From positions 206,141 through 238,152 of the forward strand of contig NW_003144289.1 in assembly GCF_000003605.2 (NCBI RefSeq): DNA of 32,012 nt. Reading direction: 5' to 3'. The notes under the pieces are model-generated. The model made no database searches. It saw nothing but the letters and a program-made list of their open reading frames with translations, and was not told the DNA's origin. A program made the position numbers and the translations under genes. The stretch comes from Saccoglossus kowalevskii (taxonomy: Eukaryota > Hemichordata > Enteropneusta > Harrimaniidae). This document shows positions 26,580-32,012 of this stretch, piece after piece (position 1 is the stretch's first letter; every line of letters starts with the position of its first letter).

Positions 26580-26955
26580 ACGTGCATCCACCTCTTTTGA
26601 GAGCACTTTTATCCCCTACACAAAAATGTCGTCGTCCTCCCATGAATCAGCATTCAATATGGCAGCTTACACGAAACTGGGATACTCTTGTTTGTCAAAA
26701 AAACATTTCAAGTGATCGCAGGCGACAGCAATGTGCTAGTGTTGCAGTTAATGTGTAGTCGTCAGTTAACCATTTACGCCGTCTCGGCGTAGTTTGCAGG
26801 GTAAGGATAAAGCTTGTTTTTTCATAATACTAGTTTTTAAGGCTCGGTAAAAAGACCTGTATTATTGACTGACTTGATCAATCCATCGACACTGTTGTTG
26901 ATTTCGCATTTTAGCTGCATATCGTCCTAGGTTACGTTGCTTATCTCGAGTCGAC
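26580..26955 (+). promoter_or_regulatory. ATG5 promoter and 5' UTR region
   Basis: CpG density rises over 26580-26955 (CGTCGTCC, CGCAGGCGAC, CCGTCTCGGCG, ATCGTCC, CTCGAGTCGAC). CAATATGGCAGC at 26658 resembles a plus-oriented YY1 site of the kind found just after transcription starts. A 114-nt intron in the 5' UTR is plausible: donor GCAGG|GTAAGG at 26801 and acceptor TTCGCATTTTAG ending at 26914. Human ATG5 also has a noncoding first exon (family knowledge). Confidence 0.45.
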
Positions 26956-27066
26956 ATGGCTGATGACAGAGAAGTACTTAGAGAGGTCTGGGAAGGCCGA
27001 CTCCCTGTCGCCTTTAGCTTGTCTTCCGATGAAGTCAGTGTGATGGAGCAACCCGAACCATATTAC
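26956..27066 (+). CDS. ATG5: ATG5 (autophagy protein 5), first coding exon
   Basis: ATG5 is conjugated to ATG12 and, with ATG16L1, forms the E3-like complex that drives lipidation of LC3/ATG8 on the growing autophagosome membrane. This exon encodes its first 37 residues: MADDREVLREVWEGRLPVAF, then SLSSDEVSVMEQPEPYY, matching the human start MTDDKDVLRDVWFGRIP and its EPYY end. A GTGAGT donor follows in phase 0, so the next exon should begin with LLLPR-like sequence. None is seen up to 32012, so the intron is at least 4.9 kb. The ATG (context GTCGACATGG) has G at +4. The gene is divergent from DPY19L. Conjugation Lys130 and later domains lie outside the window. Confidence 0.92.
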
Positions 27067-27501
27067 GTGAGTAAGGGATTTTGACCTTTTGACATTCGAC
27101 GTATTTGATCACGGAGGTTTGGAGCTTTTTTTTTTTTAGCTCCGTGTTCTAAACACGCAAAATGAGAATCACTAAACATTTTCTACGTATAATTACACTT
27201 TAATACAATTCTTGACTTTTAATTTCTTTCTGTTGATTAGATACATAACCATACATATAACTACATATCAACCAATTACCATCCGACACCGTTGTTTAAC
27301 CTACTAGTATATTAGCTAATTAGTATTATGCGCCAGTCAGGTAAACCCTTACCACCCCACCTTAGGATATGTGGCTGATGTGTGTGTAGTGCCCCACCCC
27401 CTGGGCAAACAACAAGTGATTCACTACCACTTGTTCCTGACACATCAACAGTAATCAAGGCACTGTACTGAACTTGCTGTGACCTGTGATCTCAATAGTT
27501 A

Positions 27502-28130
27502 TTAGTCCCCGTTCGGACGAAGTCCGAAAACGGGGACTTATAATTCGGTCTCTGTCCGTCCGTTTGTCCGTGCGTCCGTGCGTCCGTCAGGAGTCATATC
27601 TCAGAATCGCTTGGATCGATTCTGTTCATTCTTTGCATGTCCCTAGTACTTTATGTGGGACATATGCACATGCAGTGGTTTAGCGATTCGATTCAAAATG
27701 GCCGACTGGCAGCCATCTTGTTTTTTGAAAATGTTGTATTTTGGACATGCTTTGTCAGTTTTCATTCAAACTTGGTACATAGATTATACATGTTAGGATA
27801 CATGTCCATGATGATTTATTTCACAATTGGATCAAAGATGGCCGACTGGCAGCCATCTTGTTTTTTGAAAATGTCGTATTTTGGACATGCTTTGTCAGTT
27901 TTCATTCAAATTTAGTACATAGATCATACATGTTAGGATACATGTCCATGATGATTTATTTCACAATTGGATCAAAGATGGCCGACTGGCAGCCATCTTG
28001 TTTTTTGAAAATGTCGTATTTTGGACATGCTTTGTCAGTTTTCATTCAAACTTGGTACATAGATTATACATGTTAGGATACATGTCCATGATGATTTATT
28101 TCACAATTGGATCAAAGATGGCCGACTGGC
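27502..28130 (+). repeat. Palindromic-head / TCCG-array repeat, copy 3
   Basis: Order on the plus strand: head TTAGTCCCCGTTCGGACGA... (27502-27542), TCCGTCCG-type array (27551-27590), body with TCATATCTCAGAATCGCTTGG and GGGACATATGCACATGCA (27592-27680), then 140-bp tandem units. It is the inverse of the copy at 18870-20240. It is cut at 28130, inside the fourth unit, by LINE 1. Confidence 0.85.
27701..28120 (+). repeat. Three 140-bp tandem units
   Basis: GCCGACTGGCAGCCATCTTG starts at 27701, 27841 and 27981. A fourth unit starts at 28121 but stops after 10 bases. The period is exactly 140. Units 1 and 3 are almost identical (GTTG against GTCG early on), and unit 2 carries a few changes (TTTAGTACATAGATC). 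Because 140 is not a multiple of 3, the reading frames over it (27637-28076) are not genes. Confidence 0.95.
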
Positions 28131-29760
28131 AACATTTTATTGTGATATAATAACTGCACTTAATTCTTCCACTCGTAACATTCAACATACTCCACGAAAT
28201 AAATCTGTTAATCTGGTTCCTGGCTGGAACGAAGCTGTAAAAGAAGTTTATGATGCATCCAGGGACGCTTTTAAACGGTGGGTGTCATTTGGTAAGCCCC
28301 GTTACGGTCCAATCTATGAATTAATGCGCAAGACCCGGGCTCAATTTAAGCGTGTATTTCGTGCATGTCGTAGGGATGAGGACCGCATTAAAGCTGATAA
28401 AATTGCTACACATCATTGTAATAAAGATTTTTCTAAGTTTTGGAAAGAAGTAAACTCTGATAAAGTAAACCAATTCATTTCTTGTTGTGTAGATGGTCAG
28501 TCTACTGAAGTGGATATTGCTGATATGTGGAAAGACCATTTCTCTAGTATTCTAAATTCTGTAAAAAATTGCGAATCTCGTGATTCGGTTGAGGCCAGTT
28601 TAGGTAATACCGGTAAAAGAATACATTATGCGATTATCGGGACGGAAGGTGGTTGGGACTGACAATATTTCTCCCGAACACTTAAAACACGCCAGTGATA
28701 GTTTATATGTACTCTTGTCGTTGTGCATGACAGGCATGCTTGTTCATGGTTATTTGCCAAATGAACTGTTAGAAACTATCATTGTCCCAATTATAAAAGA
28801 TCGCTCAGGCGATATCACTTCCCGTGACAATTATCGTCCGATTGCTGTTGCTACCTCTATGTCAAAGTTGTTAGAATTAATACTTCTGAAACGGTTGGAG
28901 GATTTTATAACTACTACTGATTTTCAATTTAGTTTCAAGTCGAACCATTCCACGGACATGTGCGTCTATGTTGTTATTGTTAAGGAAATTATTGATTTTT
29001 ATAAATCTCACAATAGTCCTGTGTTTTTATGTTTCATGGATGCGTCGAAGGCCTTTGATCTTGTCAATCATTGGTCCCTTTTTAAAAAGCTTATTGAATG
29101 TCATGTTCCATTATTTATTGTAAGACTTTTGATGTATTGGTATAATTCTCAGCAATTCTATGTTAAATGGGGTTCTGTTATGTCAGACTCGTTTGGAGTT
29201 TCTAATGGTGTTAGACAGGGGGGTATTTTATCTCCCTTTCTTTTTAACTTGTACGTTCCCAATGTTTATCTTAATGGCAAGCCACTACAATTTGTTAGTC
29301 AGTATTGTTATTTAGGATATCATTTTACCCAGAACGGAAAAGACAGTATTTGTATGAGAAAACAAATACGTGGATTGTTTGCTCGAGCCAACTTTTTATT
29401 ACGTAGATTTAGTAAATGTTCTCTTCCTGTTAAGTGTACGCTATTTCGTAGTTATTGTTCAAATTTGTATTGTAGTTACCTTTGGTCAGATTTTACTGTG
29501 GCAGATTTTAATCGTATTCGTGTTGCGTATAACAACGCTCTTAGAATTATATGTAATGTTTCTCATTCTTTTAATAGTAGTATAACAGAGACCTTCGCCA
29601 GACTATTAGTGATATTTTTTTTAAATCACGTATATGGCAAATGTGGCGTGGTCGATTTTATTTAATGCATACTGTGTAATTTGTTAATATGTTTTTTTCT
29701 TACTTTTTATATGGGCTTGTCCTGAAATAAAAGATAATAAAGTAATAAATAATAAATAAA
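28131..29760 (+). mobile_element. LINE 1: 5'-truncated non-LTR retrotransposon lacking the YADD motif
   Basis: Starts within the linker before the reverse transcriptase (PGWNEAVKEVYDASRDAFKR, then DFSKFWKEVNSDK, 28200-28470). It shifts frame near 28630 and continues as RT: VVGTDNISPEHLKHA, NYRPIAVATSMSKLLE, motif A FMDASKAFDLVN (about 29035), motif B GVRQGGILSPFLFNLY (about 29210). Directly after NLYV it jumps to PNVYLNGKPLQFV, so the YADD block expected in between is deleted in frame (about 29255). The C-terminal part (YCYLGYHF, LWSDFTVADFNRIRVAYNNALR) ends near 29620. The 3' tail is AT-rich with AATAAA/GTAATAAATAATAAATAAA repeats to 29760. The element is dead. Confidence 0.88.
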
Positions 29761-32012
29761 GTAACGATAAAGACATTGATACTGCAGTTACAGAATTGAC
29801 TGACATTATGTGTTCTGCAGCTGACAAATCAGTGAAAAAAATTACACATAGAATGCCAAGTAAAAATAAAAGAAAACCCAACAAACAACAAAATCCACAA
29901 CAATGGTTTGATGAGGATTGTTGGCAGTTGAGAAAGAAATTTACAGATACTGTTAAATTAGTGGAGAAATATCCAGATAATCCCTACATTAGGGGCCAGT
30001 TTATGTTAATGAGGAAAAAATATAACAAAGTTATAAAAATTAAAAAAAAGTTATACAAGCAAGACTTGTGGAATGAAATTATTTCACAGGAAGCAAATTT
30101 TCAAAAATAGAAAGTGCCAAAAATGAAGATGTAATCAAAGCAGACACATGGTTGAATCACTTTATATACCTCAATTGTATGCAAAATAATGACAAATTTG
30201 ATACCCAGTTAGAAGAAAAAATTATAAATGAAACTAGAGATATGGAAAATAATTTAGAAAGTAGTGAAGTTTGAAACAAACCTATTACGATAAATGAGTT
30301 GAAAAAGGCTGTTAGAAAGTTAAAACTTAGCAAGTCTGCGGGTGAAGACAAATTAGTCAATGAATTTATAAAGTACGGTCAAAACTATTTATTACAACCC
30401 ATTACTGCTGTATTTAATAAAGTTCTAAATTCTGGTAAATTTCCATCCATGTGGAAGGGTAGCATCATTGTACCGATTTACAAGAAAAGACCAAAATCTG
30501 ATCCTGGCAATTATAGGGGAGTGGCATTATTGAGCTGCTTAGGCAAACTTTATACTGCACTTTTAAATAACAGACTAGTAGACTACTTGGAAACTAAATA
30601 AATTTACTCCCCATTTCAATTTGGCTTCCGTAGAAACAGGAGAACAACAGATTGTTTATTTATTCTAAAATCAATTATCAATAGATATGTATACTCAGAA
30701 AACTCAAAAAAGAAAATATATGCTTGTTTTGTGGATTACAAAAAGGCTTTTGACAGTATGTGGCGTGATGGCCTATACTGGAATCTGCAAAAATATGGTA
30801 TAAATGGTACTGGTAGTTTCTATAATACAATTAAAAGTATGTATAGTGGGGTGGTTCACACTATAAAAACAGGCAAAGGGTTGACAAGTAAATTTGGGTC
30901 ATTTACTGGGGTGAAACAGGGTTGCAATATCAGCCCAACATTATTTAGTCTGTACATGAATAGTTTGCCTGAAAAGATAATGACTGCAAATGGTAACCCA
31001 CCTGAAATATAGAATAAGAAATTAGGTTGTATTATGTTTGCAGATGATGTCTTGATTCTATCGCAGTCGCAGGAAGGTATGCAAAACAGCTTAGATGCTT
31101 TGGCAGAATATAGTGATGCATGGAAATTAACTGTAAGTTTAAGCAAAACAAAATTAATGATCTTTAATAAGAGAAACCAAATTGTCAAACATAAATCTGT
31201 TTTTTATAAAGGAAATGAAATTGATGTGGTTGAAAGCTACAATTACTTGGGAATAGTTTTTACATCAAATGGAAAGTTTAAATTGGCTTGTAAGACTCTA
31301 AAAGAAAAAGCAATGAAGGCAATGTTCTTACTAAAACAAACACTCAGTTCTGTCTCAAACCTCAAAATAAGCACAGCTCTAAATCTATTTGATAAATTGA
31401 TAGCACCCATCATTAGCTATGGGTGTGAAGTATGGGGAGAGGAAGTCACTAAAAATAGCGATATTATTGAAACTGTTAACTATTCTTTCTTCTGATTATT
31501 CCTGAGGGTTAAAAAGAATGCTACTAAGCTTGCAATCTTAGGAGAATTGGGAAGATACCCTCTTGCCATAAAAATTAACATACAAATAATTAAATTCTGG
31601 TTCAGATCAAAACTCCCAGAGACGCCCAAGTTAATAAAAAGCACCTTTTATGAGGTCAATACAGTAAAAACTGGGTGGACAAAAAATGTCGACAAAATAA
31701 TCAGTGACAACAATCTTAATAATGCAATAAAACAACAATAAAAAAGAAGAAACCACTCCAAACCAAGACTATCTCTGCTTTACTGAAAGAGAATTACCGG
31801 TATATGATAAAATGGAAAGAAGCTCTATTTGATGACAACAGAGCAAATGGTGGAACAAATAAATTGGCAAATTATAGAACATTCAAAACACAGTTTAAAA
31901 TGAAAAAAATATTTAACAACAATGAATACTATCAAACTGAGACACGCCCTATGCCAGTTCAGAATCTCTGATCACAAACTTCATATTGAAACTGGCAGGC
32001 ATAGCAAACCTC
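29761..32012 (+). mobile_element. LINE 2: decayed non-LTR retrotransposon of another family, runs off the window
   Basis: Begins directly after the LINE 1 tail (DIDTAVTELTDIMCSAADKS, 29770). Linker: QQWFDEDCWQLRKKF. RT: LKLSKSAGEDKLVNEFI (30320), GSIIVPIYKKRPKSDPGNYR (30460), FQFGFRRNRRTTDCLF (30615), motif A CFVDYKKAFDSMWRD (30725), motif B GVKQGCNISPTLFSLYMNS (30910), motif C FADDVLIL (31037), NYLGIVFTSNGKFK (31232), IISYGCEVWG (31412). The C-terminal RISDHKLHIETGRHSKP ends at the window edge. One frameshift near 30097 and in-frame stops near 30271, 30600, 31011, 31494 and 31739 make it a pseudogene, though the FADD site is intact. Confidence 0.88.

Larger units (their letters stand above)
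27067..32012 (+). other. ATG5 intron 1 (partial), filled with repeats
   Basis: Begins GTGAGTAAGG. 27067-27501 has no gene, only a small hairpin AACAAGTG/CACTTGTT (27411-27435). From 27502 the intron is almost wholly transposon-derived: the palindromic-head repeat, then LINE 1, then LINE 2, all in the ATG5 orientation. Confidence 0.8.

Noticed and set aside
26458..26715. 85-codon plus-strand frame just upstream of ATG5
   Set aside because: No recognisable domain. It overlaps the promoter/5' UTR region and ends before the ATG5 start. A small upstream ORF cannot be excluded but is not supported.
27486..28076. Three overlapping plus-strand frames of 65, 92 and 72 codons
   Set aside because: They lie on the repeat head, array and 140-bp units. 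The period is not a multiple of 3, so no lasting frame exists.

Overview
The window looks like nuclear DNA of an animal, probably a marine invertebrate. It is AT-rich and CpG-poor. Coding sequence is split into short exons with GT/AG borders, introns run from 0.3 to more than 10 kb, and transposon fossils are common. The words TACATGTA and TACCGGTA recur. I cannot name the species. No bacterial operons, CRISPR arrays, rRNA or tRNA genes were seen.

Two protein-coding genes are recognisable, and neither is complete here. (1) Minus strand, 560-22650: a DPY19-like (DPY19L1 type) ER tryptophan C-mannosyltransferase. I reconstructed ten consecutive internal exons (numbered 2 to 11) by splice sites, reading phase and family resemblance. 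There are also two separate first coding exons, 1a (22318-22650) and 1b (17013-17255). Each encodes its own cytosolic tail and first membrane helix, and both end in the same 12 residues and the same splice phase. The 3' end of the gene lies beyond base 1. Exon 9 appears to lack one base, which breaks the frame unless it is an assembly error. (2) Plus strand, 26956 onward: the first coding exon of ATG5 (autophagy protein 5), ending at 27066. The next exon is not in the window.

The two genes are divergent, with about 4.3 kb between their start codons. Likely promoter signals are an ETS-type and an octamer motif near 23.03 kb for DPY19L, and a CpG-richer stretch at 26.58-26.95 kb for ATG5, where a 5' UTR intron is also plausible.

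Layout by region. 1-559: intron with palindromes. 560-11593: DPY19L exons 11 to 2, with introns holding MITE-like elements, one old interspersed repeat and a (TTCTA)n microsatellite. 11594-22317: very long first intron(s), containing exon 1b, a CpG-rich patch (15.5-16.0 kb), an assembly gap (18905-19872) inside a repeat family with a palindromic head and a TCCGTCCG-type array, and a decayed Penelope-like retroelement (20.5-22.1 kb). 22318-26955: exon 1a, intergenic DNA, a 156-bp tandem duplication and poly-G runs. 26956-32012: ATG5 exon 1, then its intron. The intron carries another copy of the palindromic-head repeat with exact 140-bp tandem units, broken by a 5'-truncated LINE that has lost its YADD motif, followed by a second, different LINE that runs off the window.

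The host genes have unrelated jobs: protein glycosylation in the ER, and autophagosome formation. Nothing in the window is clearly a new enzymatic system. The most interesting points are the duplicated first exons of DPY19L, the single-base lesion in exon 9, and the palindromic-head repeat family.
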